The notes under the pieces were generated by a model. The model saw only the letters and a list, made by a program, of their open reading frames with translations. It was not told the DNA's origin and did not search any database. Position numbers and translations under genes: made by a program. A stretch of DNA of 64,000 nt from assembly GCF_009900765.1 (NCBI RefSeq), contig NZ_JAAABL010000001.1, positions 62,001 to 126,000 on the forward strand, in the 5' to 3' direction. Origin of the DNA: Rhodovarius lipocyclicus. GTDB lineage: Bacteria; Pseudomonadota; Alphaproteobacteria; Acetobacterales; Acetobacteraceae. This document shows positions 9,607 through 17,970 of this stretch, piece by piece; positions within the stretch are counted from its first letter, which is position 1; the number at the start of each line of letters is the position of its first letter.

Positions 9607-10524
9607 TTACTCCAGAAACTGGAAGCCCATGCTGCGCGCGTGATAGTGCAGCCCGCCATCCTGCACGATCAGAAAGCGGGCCTGCACGCCGCCCGCATTG
9701 TGGTGGGAATGCGCGTCGCCCGCCGGCGTCACCAGCGTGTTCCATTGCGCCCAGGGGTGCGCGGCCCCGGCGATCAGGGAATGGCAGTGCTCGCCCTGCA
9801 CCACCAGCGTGATCGCCGCCGAATTGTGCCGGTGCGCGCGCTGGAAGGCCCCGGGCGGCAGGGTGTTCAGCGAGAGCGTCAGCGTGGGCGTGATGTTCCG
9901 CCACGCCTCCAGCCCTTCCGACGAAAAGATCAGCGCATGGCCCGAGGTCGTCTCATTGCTGCCCATGCCGGTGATGAGGGCGAGCTGGCGCTCGATCTCG
10001 ACGGCGGGATAGTGCACGGGCGGCAGCAGAGAGGGGGTCGGGTTCAGTGCCTCGAAGGCCAGCATGGGTTCGTTGGTGACGATCCACAGCACGCTGCGCC
10101 CGGCCGCCGCCACGCGCGCGGCACCGGGCAGCAGGAACACGTCGCCCGCGCCGTAATGGAAGGTTTCGCCCGCCGCCGCCACCTCGCCCGCGCCCTGGAT
10201 GACATAGGCGATGGCGCCGGTGGCGCGGAAAGCCAGGTCCAGCGCCTGCCCCGCCGCGATGGTGGCATAGCGCGCCAGCATCAGCGGGCTGGTCGCGGGG
10301 AAGTCGCAGCCGATGGCCGCGGACTGGTCGCAAGGCAGCAGGCCGGTGGGGGCCTCGGGCGCCAGGGCGGCGGCCGCTACGGTGCTGAACTCCCCGGCGG
10401 GCACCGGCGGCAGCTTGATGTTGAAGGCATTGCCCGAATTGAAGAAGCGCGCCCGCGCGGCGGCGGGGCTGGCGGGGGCCTCGGGCAGTTGCACGGGCAG
10501 GTCGGCCATATCCATCTCAGGCAT
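9607..10524 (-). CDS. Bicupin protein (gentisate-dioxygenase-like or ureidoglycolate-type fold)
   Basis: 305 residues with two cupin halves. The first (about residues 85-150) has AYVIQGAGEV and FHYGAGDVFLLPG. The second (about 210-300) has FQRAHRHNSAAITLVVQGE and THSHHNAGG-like metal residues in GDAHSHHNAGGVQARF. The histidine-rich second half looks able to bind a metal. Gentisate 1,2-dioxygenase relatives and ureidoglycine-type cupins share this layout, and the reaction cannot be named. The ATG at 10524 overlaps the M20 gene by eight bases; in-frame ATGs at 10515 and 10509 are alternatives. It is part of the hyu operon. Confidence 0.72.
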   Translation of the reverse strand: MPEMDMADLPVQLPEAPASPAAARARFFNSGNAFNIKLPPVPAGEFSTVAAAALAPEAPTGLLPCDQSAAIGCDFPATSPLMLARYATIAAGQALDLAFRATGAIAYVIQGAGEVAAAGETFHYGAGDVFLLPGAARVAAAGRSVLWIVTNEPMLAFEALNPTPSLLPPVHYPAVEIERQLALITGMGSNETTSGHALIFSSEGLEAWRNITPTLTLSLNTLPPGAFQRAHRHNSAAITLVVQGEHCHSLIAGAAHPWAQWNTLVTPAGDAHSHHNAGGVQARFLIVQDGGLHYHARSMGFQFLE

Positions 10525-11725
10525 CCTCTTCCAGCAAAACGCGCAGGGTTTCGGCCAGCACGGCGGCGCCCGCCTGCACATTGGCGGGCTCCGACCATTC
10601 CAGCGGCGAGTGGCTGATGCCCTCGCGGCAGGGGATGAAGATCATCGCCGAGGGGCAGCGCGGGGCCATGTGCCGCGCGTCATGCCCCGCCGCCGACAGG
10701 ATGGCCATGGCCGGATAGCCGAGCTTTTCGGCGGCCTGGGCGATGCGCGCGCGCAGGGCGGGATCGAACTCGCTGCTCGGCGCGTCCACCAGCCGCGTCA
10801 CCTTCACCGCGCAGGGGGCGGCGAGGCGTTCGGCGATCTGTTCCAGCAGCGCGCCATGGGCCTGCAGCGCGGTGTTGTCCGGGTGGCGCAGGTCGATGCG
10901 GAAGGTGACACGCCCCGGCACCACGGAGGGCGCGTTGGGCTCCACCTTCACCATGCCGATGGTGAATTTCACGATGGGGTCGGCCTCGCCCACCAGGCGC
11001 TGCATCTCCGCCGCGATACGGGCGAAGGCGACCACCGCGTCGCGGCGCTCGGCCATGTCCAGCGTGCCGGCATGGCCCTCGGCGCCGGTCAGCGCGATCT
11101 CCCAGGTGATCTTGCCCTGGATGCCGGTGACGATGCCGATGGGGGTCTGGGCGGCCTCCAGGAAGGGGCCCTGCTCGATATGCGGCTCGATATAGGCATG
11201 CACCGGAAAGCCGAAGGGGCGGCGCGGCAGATCGGCGAACTGCGCCAGATGCGCGTCGATGGCCTCCCCGGCCGAGATGCCCTTCGCGTCGCGGCAGGCG
11301 CGGATGGCCTCGATGGAGCGGTAGCCGGAGAACGCCTCGCTGCCCATCATGCCGGGCGCGAAGCGGCTGCCTTCCTCATTCATCCAGGCCACGACCGTGA
11401 CGTCGCGCGGGGGTGTGGCGGGCAGGCCGGAAGCCGCCTCGAAGGCCGAGATCACGCCGAAGGCGCCGTCGAACTTCCCACCCGTGGGCTGGGTGTCGAT
11501 ATGGCTGCCGAGCATGATGGGCGGCAGCGCGCGGTCGCGCCCCGGCCGGGTCAGGAACAGGTTGGCCGCGTCATCCGTCGCGGCCTCCATCCCCGCTTCC
11601 CCGGCCCAGCGCAGCAGCAGGCGCCAGGCCTCGGCCTCGCCGGGCGTCAGGGCCTGGCGGTTCACGCCGCCATCGCCCGTGTCGCCGATGGCGGCCAGCG
11701 CCATCAGCCGGTCCCATGCGCTCAT
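10517..11725 (-). CDS. hyuC: M20-family Zn amidohydrolase (N-carbamoyl-amino-acid hydrolase / allantoate amidohydrolase type)
   Basis: 402 residues. Metal-site motifs of the HyuC/AllC group are present: MLGSHIDTQPTGGKFDGAFG, MNEEGSRFAPGMMGS and the dimer/substrate stretch EPHIEQGPFLE, then a late SAAGHDARHMA histidine. Such enzymes remove the carbamoyl group from the product of hydantoinase, which fits a position upstream of hyuA/hyuB in the same operon. Four-base ATGA overlap with the upstream hydrolase gene indicates coupling. The symbol is given by analogy with hydantoin clusters; ureidopropionase or allantoate activity is equally possible. Confidence 0.85.
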   Translation of the reverse strand: MSAWDRLMALAAIGDTGDGGVNRQALTPGEAEAWRLLLRWAGEAGMEAATDDAANLFLTRPGRDRALPPIMLGSHIDTQPTGGKFDGAFGVISAFEAASGLPATPPRDVTVVAWMNEEGSRFAPGMMGSEAFSGYRSIEAIRACRDAKGISAGEAIDAHLAQFADLPRRPFGFPVHAYIEPHIEQGPFLEAAQTPIGIVTGIQGKITWEIALTGAEGHAGTLDMAERRDAVVAFARIAAEMQRLVGEADPIVKFTIGMVKVEPNAPSVVPGRVTFRIDLRHPDNTALQAHGALLEQIAERLAAPCAVKVTRLVDAPSSEFDPALRARIAQAAEKLGYPAMAILSAAGHDARHMAPRCPSAMIFIPCREGISHSPLEWSEPANVQAGAAVLAETLRVLLEEDA

Positions 11726-12603
11726 TTCGTGCGCATGATCTGGCCGGGCAGCGCGCGCGGGTCGCGCTTCGCCCAGGCGCCGGCTTCCACCTGGGCGATG
11801 AATTCCGCCAGCAGCCCATTGAACCAGGCCGGTTCCTCCAGGTTCAGCGTGTGGCCGGTCTTGGGGAACACCGACAGGCCGCAGGCCGGCAGCGTCTTCT
11901 TCAGGAAGATGCCGGGCTGCAGGCAGTGGTCGTCCTCATCGCCCACCACCACCAGGGTCGGCACTTCCATCTTCGCCAGCTCGGCTTCCAGATCGTACAG
12001 CGACGGCCGGCGCGCCTGCACGCCGCGCATGGTGTTGGCGGCGCCCAGGCTGGAATGGGTGGCCAGCCGGTCCGCGAATTCGCGCCAGCCGCGCGGGTCC
12101 TTGTTCTGGAACTGCACGCGGGAGGCACCCTCGGCATAGATCGGCGCGAAGTTCGCGGCCCCTTCCTTCTCGAACCGGTCGGCGACCTCCAGCGAGACGC
12201 CGCGGAAGTAATCCTCGTACTGCTTCTCGGCGCCGTAGCCAGCACCGGCCACGGTCAGGGAGAGCGCGCGGTCGGCAGCGCGCAGGCCGAAATGCACGGT
12301 GGCGAAACCGCCCATGGAAAGGCCCACGATATGCGCCTTGGGGATGTTCAGCCCATCCAGCACGGCCACCGCATCGGCCACGGCAATGAGCTGGGAATAC
12401 TTCTCCACATCCGCCGGCACGTCGCTGGGCGGATAGCCGCGCGCGGCATAGGTGATGCAGCGGTGCCGCCGCGCGAAGTAGCGCATCTGCGGCTCCCAGC
12501 TTTCGTGGTTGCCGCCGAATTCGTGGATGAACAGGATGGGTGTGCCCTGCCCGGCTTCCTCGTAATGCAGCTGGATGCCGTCGGGCGTGGTGATCTTGGG
12601 CAT
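11722..12603 (-). CDS. Alpha/beta-fold hydrolase
   Basis: 293 residues. Typical alpha/beta-hydrolase features are FIHEFGGNHESWE (oxyanion region), the nucleophile elbow GLSMGGFA, the acid region VVGDEDDHC and a C-terminal KTGHTLNLEEP histidine. It is most similar in style to 3-oxoadipate enol-lactonase-like and ring-cleavage hydrolases. It starts 11 bp after the aminotransferase stop and overlaps the M20 gene by four bases, so it belongs to the same operon. It may hydrolyse an ester, lactone or C-C bond in the pathway. Confidence 0.82.
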   Translation of the reverse strand: MPKITTPDGIQLHYEEAGQGTPILFIHEFGGNHESWEPQMRYFARRHRCITYAARGYPPSDVPADVEKYSQLIAVADAVAVLDGLNIPKAHIVGLSMGGFATVHFGLRAADRALSLTVAGAGYGAEKQYEDYFRGVSLEVADRFEKEGAANFAPIYAEGASRVQFQNKDPRGWREFADRLATHSSLGAANTMRGVQARRPSLYDLEAELAKMEVPTLVVVGDEDDHCLQPGIFLKKTLPACGLSVFPKTGHTLNLEEPAWFNGLLAEFIAQVEAGAWAKRDPRALPGQIMRTK

Positions 12604-12614
12604 GGGGGCTTCCT

Positions 12615-13742
12615 TCAGAACTGGGCGGGCACGTCGTTCAGGCTGCGCGCTTCCTCGACCAGAGCGGGCAGCAGGGCGCAGAGCTTTTCCGCCCATTCGC
12701 TGGGGACGGAGGTGCTGATCTTGATGAAGCGGTCCCCGAAGCGGGCCGTGTGATAGGTGCCCTGGCGGATCATGATGCCATGGCGGCGGGCGGCCTCGAC
12801 CAGCGCCTCCGGCCGGACATCCGTGGTCTCGATCACCAGGAAATTGCCGTGGCTGGGCCAGACGGGGAAGGAGAAGCCGGGCAGCTTCAGGAAGGCATCG
12901 CGGACCATCGCCTTGTTGGCGTTGTCGATGCGGCGCACCTCTGCCATCCACTCGGCCTTCACCGAAAGCCCCGCCAGCGCCGCGCGCTGCGCGATGACGG
13001 AAGCGCCGAGCACGGAAGTGCCCTGCCCCGCGAATTCCTCCAGCAGCGCGGGCGGCACCACCAGCGCGCCGATGCGCAAGCCAGCGAGGCCCAGCCATTT
13101 GGAGAAGCTGACCGACACCACGGCATTGTCCGGGGCGGCCTTCAGCGCCGGGAAATGCCCGTCGGCGAAGTCGCGGTAGGTGCAGTCATGCACCAGCAGC
13201 GCGTTGAACTTTTCCGCGATGGCCGCGAAGGCGCGGATCTCGGCCTCGGTGTAGCGGATGCCGAGCGGGTTGTTCGGGTCCACCAGATAGATCACCGTGG
13301 TGCGTGCGTCGCAGGCCGCCTCCAGCGCCTCGGGCGTCAGGCGATAGCCGCAGGCGGCGTCGTAGATCGGGATCTCGATCACCTCCGCCCCCGCCTGGCG
13401 GGCGAACAGGCAGGGCCATTTCCAGGTGGGGTCGGTGGTGACGAAGGTGGTGCCGGGCTTGCAGCGCGCGCGGCAGACCAGCGCCAGCGCGTTCACGCCG
13501 CCCTCGGTGACGATGGCCTCGGCCCCCGTCAGGCCCAGGTCGGCCACGATGGCCGAGCGCAGCGCCTCGAAGCCCAGCGGGGGCGCGTAGGCGTTGAACT
13601 CGCCGGCCTCGATGGCCGCGATCATCGCCGCCTTCACCGCCGGGTGCGCCGGGATGTGATTGGTGTTCTGCCCCATCCAGACCAGATCCGGCGTGGAGGT
13701 CAGCTCGTCGAAATAGCGGTTGCGGATCAGCGCGCTGGACAT
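12615..13742 (-). CDS. PLP-dependent class I/II aminotransferase
   Basis: 375 residues with fold-type I landmarks: NAYAPPLGFEALRSAI, the YLVDPNNPLGI region, aspartate in HDCTYRDFADG (D186), the PLP lysine in SFSKWLGLAGLRIG (K215), and a final arginine region FGDRFIKIS. It transfers an amino group between an amino acid and a keto acid, or may act as a lyase of the same fold. The start codon overlaps the SDR stop by one base. Its presence in a hydantoin-type operon suggests that the ring product is an amino acid or aminated intermediate. Confidence 0.85.
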   Translation of the reverse strand: MSSALIRNRYFDELTSTPDLVWMGQNTNHIPAHPAVKAAMIAAIEAGEFNAYAPPLGFEALRSAIVADLGLTGAEAIVTEGGVNALALVCRARCKPGTTFVTTDPTWKWPCLFARQAGAEVIEIPIYDAACGYRLTPEALEAACDARTTVIYLVDPNNPLGIRYTEAEIRAFAAIAEKFNALLVHDCTYRDFADGHFPALKAAPDNAVVSVSFSKWLGLAGLRIGALVVPPALLEEFAGQGTSVLGASVIAQRAALAGLSVKAEWMAEVRRIDNANKAMVRDAFLKLPGFSFPVWPSHGNFLVIETTDVRPEALVEAARRHGIMIRQGTYHTARFGDRFIKISTSVPSEWAEKLCALLPALVEEARSLNDVPAQF

Positions 13743-14521
13743 CAGATCACGCTCCCGCGGGCCGCGATGCCGCCGTCGATCGTCACGATGGTGCCCGAGA
13801 TATAGGCCGCGCGCGGCGAGGACAGGAACGCCGCCAGATCGGCGCATTCGCGCGCGGTGGCGGGGCGCTTGCCGGGATACTTGTCGTACAGTTCCTCCCA
13901 CCGGCTTTCGTCGCCCAGCATGTCGATGGCCTTGCGGCGCATGATCTTTAGCATGCGGTCGGTGGCGACGGGGCCGGGGTTGATGCCCAGCACGCGGATG
14001 CCGTCATCCAGGCTGCGGCCGCCGATCGCCTTGGTGAAGGACATCAGCGCGGCATTGCCGGTGGAACCCGCGAAATAGCTGGCATCCCAGTTCTCGCCGG
14101 AATTGCCGATGATGTTCAGGATCACGCCGTCCTTACCCTTCATGCGCGGGTAGTAGAGGCGTGTGAGGGTGATGTAGCCGAACACCTTCAGGTCGAAGCC
14201 CTTCCGGATCGCCTCATCGGTCACGATCTCCAGCGAGCCCGCGGGGATGTCGCCCGCGTTGTTCACCAGGATGTCTATGTCCGGGGCGGCGGCGGCCAGC
14301 GCCTCCATGGCGGCGGTGCTGCCCAGATCGGCCTCATGCACCGTGACCTTCACGCCGAAATCGGCGCGCAGCCGGGTGGCGGCGGCTTCCATGGCGGCAC
14401 CGTTGCGGGCGGCCAGATGGAGGTCGCAGCCCTCGGCGGCGAACACCTCGGCACAGGCCAGGCCGATGCCCTTGGAGGCACCGGTGATGAGGACGGTCTT
14501 GTTGGCGAGGTCGAGCTGCAC
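13742..14521 (-). CDS. Short-chain dehydrogenase/reductase with altered catalytic motif
   Basis: 259 residues. The cofactor loop TGASKGIG and NNAG are normal. However, the segment that should be YxxxK reads AGSTGNAALMSFTKAIGG: the expected Lys is Asn156 and the expected Tyr is Gly152, with Tyr149 nearby. The family's late PG-VATDRM region and a C-terminal SGTIVTIDGG are present. It could be a non-catalytic or mechanistically different SDR subgroup. It is the first structural gene after the GntR gene in the leftward operon, separated from it by 57 bp with its own candidate promoter/operator. Confidence 0.85.
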   Translation of the reverse strand: MQLDLANKTVLITGASKGIGLACAEVFAAEGCDLHLAARNGAAMEAAATRLRADFGVKVTVHEADLGSTAAMEALAAAAPDIDILVNNAGDIPAGSLEIVTDEAIRKGFDLKVFGYITLTRLYYPRMKGKDGVILNIIGNSGENWDASYFAGSTGNAALMSFTKAIGGRSLDDGIRVLGINPGPVATDRMLKIMRRKAIDMLGDESRWEELYDKYPGKRPATARECADLAAFLSSPRAAYISGTIVTIDGGIAARGSVI

Positions 14522-14562
14522 GAGTCACTCCTGACGGGTTCGGTATGCACTGACCCTGCAAT

Positions 14563-14572
14563 TTGTATACCA
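14563..14572. promoter_or_regulatory. Candidate GntR operator upstream of the SDR gene
   Basis: TTGTATACCA, with the palindromic core GTATAC, lies in the short gap between the gntR stop and the SDR start. It resembles the TTGTGTGCACAA element at 15302-15313 on the other side of the regulator gene. Function is inferred from position and symmetry only. Confidence 0.35.
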
Positions 14573-14578
14573 GTATCG

Positions 14579-15280
14579 TCAATCCAACCCGGCGATCAGA
14601 TCCAGCAGGTTCTCCCCCAGCAGGGTCAGGTGGGCGCGCATGTGCTTGTGGGCGGCCTCCGGGTCACGCGCGATGATGGATTCCATGATCGCCTCATGCT
14701 CCGCGATGGTGTCCGCGATCCGGCTGGGCATGTCCGTCACACGGCGGCGATAGACGGCCACGCGGTTGCGCAGGCGGCGGGTTTCCTCGGCCAGGAACTC
14801 GTTGCTCGCGGCCTCGTAGATGGCCTCGTGGAACTCCTGGTTCACGTCGTAGAAGGGCTCGACGCCCGCACCCGCCGCGCGCACCAGGCGCTGGTGAATG
14901 CCGCGCAAAACCTCGATCTGCGGGGGTGTGATGCGCCGGGCCGCGAGGCGCGCGCACAGGCCCTCCAGCTCCCCCATCACCTGGAACATCTCGATCAGCG
15001 TCTGGGCGCGGATAGCGCGCACCATGGCGCCCTGCCGGCCGCGCAATTCCACCAGCCGGTCGGCGGCCAGCAGGCGGAACGCCTCCCGCACCGGGGTGCG
15101 CGAACAGCCATACAGGTCGGCGATTTCCTGCTCGTCCAGGCGGCTGCCCGGGGGGATGCGGCCGGCGGCGATCTCGGCTTCCAGCTTGCGGTGCAGGGTG
15201 TTGGCCAATGTCTCCTCCGAGACAGGGGCGCGCCGCTTTTCTGGCCGTTCTGCCTGAAGTGCTGCCTGCTTCTTACTCAT
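14579..15280 (-). CDS. GntR-family regulator with FCD ligand domain
   Basis: 233 residues: a winged helix at about 20-85 (GSRLDEQEIADLYGCSRTPVREAFRLL) and an all-helical FCD domain at about 95-220. The FCD metal/ligand residues are visible as the DVNQEFHEAIYEAA and EHEAIMESII stretches and the later histidines in HKHMRAHL. FadR/VanR-type FCD repressors sense carboxylates or pathway intermediates. The gene lies at the pivot of the catabolic region, divergent from the ABC transporter operon and leading the hyu operon, so it is the natural local regulator. Confidence 0.9.
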   Translation of the reverse strand: MSKKQAALQAERPEKRRAPVSEETLANTLHRKLEAEIAAGRIPPGSRLDEQEIADLYGCSRTPVREAFRLLAADRLVELRGRQGAMVRAIRAQTLIEMFQVMGELEGLCARLAARRITPPQIEVLRGIHQRLVRAAGAGVEPFYDVNQEFHEAIYEAASNEFLAEETRRLRNRVAVYRRRVTDMPSRIADTIAEHEAIMESIIARDPEAAHKHMRAHLTLLGENLLDLIAGLD

Positions 15281-15313
15281 ATGTCGACAAAAGCCCATCC
15301 TTTGTGTGCACAA
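15281..15313. promoter_or_regulatory. Candidate divergent operator between gntR and the ABC-transporter operon
   Basis: Two symmetric elements sit 20 bp apart: ATGTCGACAA (15281-15290, core TGTCGACA is a perfect palindrome) immediately upstream of the gntR start, and TTGTGTGCACAA (15302-15313), symmetric except at its centre. Both match the style of FCD-GntR sites. Autoregulation plus control of the rightward operon is the simplest reading. Confidence 0.45.
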
Positions 15314-15396
15314 GCACCCGCTTCTGTATTCCAAGCAGGGCCGGATCACGCGATCAAGGGGAAATCAGAGACCAGCCCGAAAGGCCCCGACTCACC

Positions 15397-16206
15397 TTGG
15401 CCGATACCGCCCCCCCTCCTCTGCTGGAGATGAGCCGCATCTCCAAGACCTTCGGCCCCGTGCAGGCGCTGAACGGGCTGGAGTTGTCCGTCTCCCCCGG
15501 CGAGTTCGTGACGGTGGTGGGGCCCTCGGGCTGCGGCAAATCCACGCTGTTCAACATCGTGGCGGGGCTGGAGGAACCGGACCAGGGCGGCATCCTGCGC
15601 TTCAAGGGCCAGTCCTGCCACGCGGCGGAACTGCTGGGCCGGGTGTCCTTCATGCCGCAGCGCGACCTGCTGCTGCCCTGGCGCAATGTGGTGGACAACG
15701 CGATCCTGGCGAATGAGATCGAGGGCGCCAACCGCCGCGAAGCCCGCGCCAAGGCGCTGGCCATGCTGCCGGAATTCGGCCTGGCGGGCTTCGAGAAGCA
15801 GTACCCCCACCAGCTTTCGGGCGGCATGCGCCAGCGCGTGGCGCTGATGCGCACCTTCATGTTCGAGCGCGACCTGCTGCTGCTGGACGAGCCCTTCGGC
15901 GCGCTGGACGCGCTGACGCGCACCATGATGCAGCGCTGGCTGCTGGATGTGTGGCAGCGCCATCGCCGCACCATCCTGTTCATCACCCATGATGTCGATG
16001 AGGCGCTGTTCCTGGGCGACCGCGTGCTGGTGATGACCGCGCGCCCGGGGGCCGTGAAGCTGAACTGCCCCGTCCCCCTGCCCCGCCCGCGCCATGCGGA
16101 TCTGGTGACCGCGCCGGAATTCGTGGCCCTGAAGCGCCAGGTGCTGGACGCCATCGAGGAAGAGGCCATGAAATCCTTCACCGCCAGCACGGGCGCGCAT
16201 TCGTGA
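15397..16206 (+). CDS. ABC transporter ATP-binding protein (nitrate/sulfonate/NMT1 class)
   Basis: 269 residues from a TTG start; an alternative ATG at 15430 lacks a well-spaced ribosome site. Walker A is VGPSGCGKST, the Q-loop is FMPQRDLLLPWRN, the signature is LSGGMRQRV, Walker B is LLLLDEPFGALDA, and the switch histidine is FITHDVDEA. The MPQRDLLLPW form is that of SsuB/TauB/NrtD importers. It powers the two permeases at 17967 and 18725. It is the first gene of the rightward operon, divergent from gntR, and overlaps the aldolase gene by four bases. Confidence 0.9.
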   Translation: MADTAPPPLLEMSRISKTFGPVQALNGLELSVSPGEFVTVVGPSGCGKSTLFNIVAGLEEPDQGGILRFKGQSCHAAELLGRVSFMPQRDLLLPWRNVVDNAILANEIEGANRREARAKALAMLPEFGLAGFEKQYPHQLSGGMRQRVALMRTFMFERDLLLLDEPFGALDALTRTMMQRWLLDVWQRHRRTILFITHDVDEALFLGDRVLVMTARPGAVKLNCPVPLPRPRHADLVTAPEFVALKRQVLDAIEEEAMKSFTASTGAHS

Positions 16207-16949
16207 CCCCCGCCGAGCAGGAAGCCCGCATCGCCCTTGCCGCCTGCTATCGCCTGGTGGCGCGTCTGGGCATGGATGACCTGATCTACAACCACATCTC
16301 CCTGCGCGTGCCGGGTGAGGAAGGCGCCTTCCTCCTCAACCCCTACGGCATGCTGTTCGAGGAGATCACCGCCTCCTCCCTGGTCAAGATCGACATCCAT
16401 GGCCGCAAGCTGGACGACAACCCGAACCCGTTGAACGCCGCGGCCTTCGTCATCCATGGCGCGCTGCACATGTCGCGCCACGATGCCGCCTGCGTGCTGC
16501 ACACCCATTCGGATGCCGCGACCGCCGTTTCCGCGCAGAAGGCCGGGCTGCTGCCGCTCAGCCAGTTCGCCATGCGCTTCTACAACCGCCAAGCCTTCCA
16601 TGAGTACGAGGGCGTGGCCATCGACCTGGATGAGCAGACCCGCCTGATCCGCGATTTCGGCACCCACCCGGTGATGCTGCTGCGCAACCACGGCGTGCTG
16701 ACCGTGGGCCGCACCCCGGGCGAGGCCTTCATGCTGCTGTATTATTTCGAGCGCGCGGCCCGCATCCAGTTGCAGATCCAGGCGGCGGCGGCCTCCGGCG
16801 CCGAGATCGTCACCCCGCCGCATGAGGTGTGCGAGCACGCCGCCCGCCAGTTCTGGGAACTGAAGGGCGACATCCTGATCCCCGGTGAGCGCGAATGGCC
16901 GGCCTTCCTGCGCCAGCTCGACCGTGAAGACCCGTCCTACCGTTCCTGA
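16203..16949 (+). CDS. Class II aldolase/adducin-family protein
   Basis: 248 residues from a GTG start overlapping the ATPase gene (GTGA). The family signature is clear: ACYRLVARLGMDDLIYNHIS, FLLNPYGMLFEEITASSLVKID, the paired zinc histidines in VLHTHSDAATAVSA, and LLRNHGVLTVG with the third histidine. Members are aldolases (L-fuculose phosphate, ribulose phosphate) or decarboxylases of hydroxy acids. Lying inside an importer operon, it probably acts on the transported compound or a late breakdown product. Confidence 0.87.
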   Translation: MTPAEQEARIALAACYRLVARLGMDDLIYNHISLRVPGEEGAFLLNPYGMLFEEITASSLVKIDIHGRKLDDNPNPLNAAAFVIHGALHMSRHDAACVLHTHSDAATAVSAQKAGLLPLSQFAMRFYNRQAFHEYEGVAIDLDEQTRLIRDFGTHPVMLLRNHGVLTVGRTPGEAFMLLYYFERAARIQLQIQAAAASGAEIVTPPHEVCEHAARQFWELKGDILIPGEREWPAFLRQLDREDPSYRS

Positions 16950-16962
16950 AGGAGAGATGACG

Positions 16963-17970
16963 ATGCAAAGGCGTGCGCTGCTCGGCACCATCGGTGCCAC
17001 TGGTCTTTTCCCCGCCATCCGTCCCGCCGGGGCGCAAGGGTTGCAGCGCGCCACGCTGCGCCTGAAATGGCTGGCGCAGACGCAATTCGCGGGTTTCTAC
17101 CTGGCGCTGCAGCGCGGCTATTACCGTGAGGCCGGCATCGATCTGACTATCAACCCGGGCGGCCCCAACCTGCTGACCGAGAACCTGGTCGCCACCGGCG
17201 CCGACACCTTCGGCCTGTCGGGCGGCACGGACAGCGTGTTCGCGGCGCGCGAGCGCAACCTGCCCATCCAGTGCGTGGGCATCGCTCATCAGCAGACGCC
17301 CTTCGTTTTCGTGGTGCGCAAGGACAGCCCGATCCGCACCCTGCAGGATTTCCGGGGCAAGACCATCACCACCTGGTTCACCGGCGCCAACTACGTGCTG
17401 CTGGGCATGCTGGCCCAGGCCGGGCTGCGTCAGGGCGACTTCACCATACAACCGCAGCAGGTCAGCGTGACGCCCTTCGTCGATGGCCAGATCGATGTGG
17501 TCACCGCCACCCGCTACAATGAGTTCTACACGCTGATGACCCGCATGGGCCGCGACAATCTGCGCGTGTTCGTGCCCGACGAATTCGGCATCACCTTCCC
17601 GCGCGACACGCTGATCGTTTCCGAGCAGACGGCCCGCGACAAGCCGGACATGGTGAAGGGCTTCCTGCGCGCCTCCATCCGTGGCTGGCGTGAGGCGCTG
17701 GCCGACCGCAAGGCCGGCGTGGACGCGGTGATGGCGGTCGCCCCCACCCTGAACCGCGAGCACCAGGAATTCATGCTGGAGGAAGCGGGCAAGCTGATGG
17801 TCGCCGGCGCCGCCGCGCAGAACGGCATGTTCTGGATCGACCAGGATGCCGTGAAGGCCGCGCATGACTTCCTGCTGCGCTATGAGGTCATCAAGTCGGC
17901 GGTGAACCTGCCGGCGGCCTACAACCGCAGCTTCCTCGAAGGGCTGTCGGCCGCGGATCGCGGTGTATGA
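16963..17970 (+). CDS. ABC transporter substrate-binding protein, NMT1/THI5-SsuA type
   Basis: 335 residues starting MQRRALLGTIGATGLF with an export signal cut after PAGAQG. The mature protein begins with the NMT1 pattern LRLKWLAQTQFAGFYLALQRGYYREAGIDLTI and has a GGTDSVFAARERNLPI loop. This class binds pyrimidine precursors, riboflavin, sulfonates, or nitrate-like compounds. The ATG at 16963 is preferred to the one at 16957, because the AAGGAG ribosome site (16949-16954) is 8 bases from it rather than 2. It gives substrate specificity to the importer. Confidence 0.9.
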   Translation: MQRRALLGTIGATGLFPAIRPAGAQGLQRATLRLKWLAQTQFAGFYLALQRGYYREAGIDLTINPGGPNLLTENLVATGADTFGLSGGTDSVFAARERNLPIQCVGIAHQQTPFVFVVRKDSPIRTLQDFRGKTITTWFTGANYVLLGMLAQAGLRQGDFTIQPQQVSVTPFVDGQIDVVTATRYNEFYTLMTRMGRDNLRVFVPDEFGITFPRDTLIVSEQTARDKPDMVKGFLRASIRGWREALADRKAGVDAVMAVAPTLNREHQEFMLEEAGKLMVAGAAAQNGMFWIDQDAVKAAHDFLLRYEVIKSAVNLPAAYNRSFLEGLSAADRGV

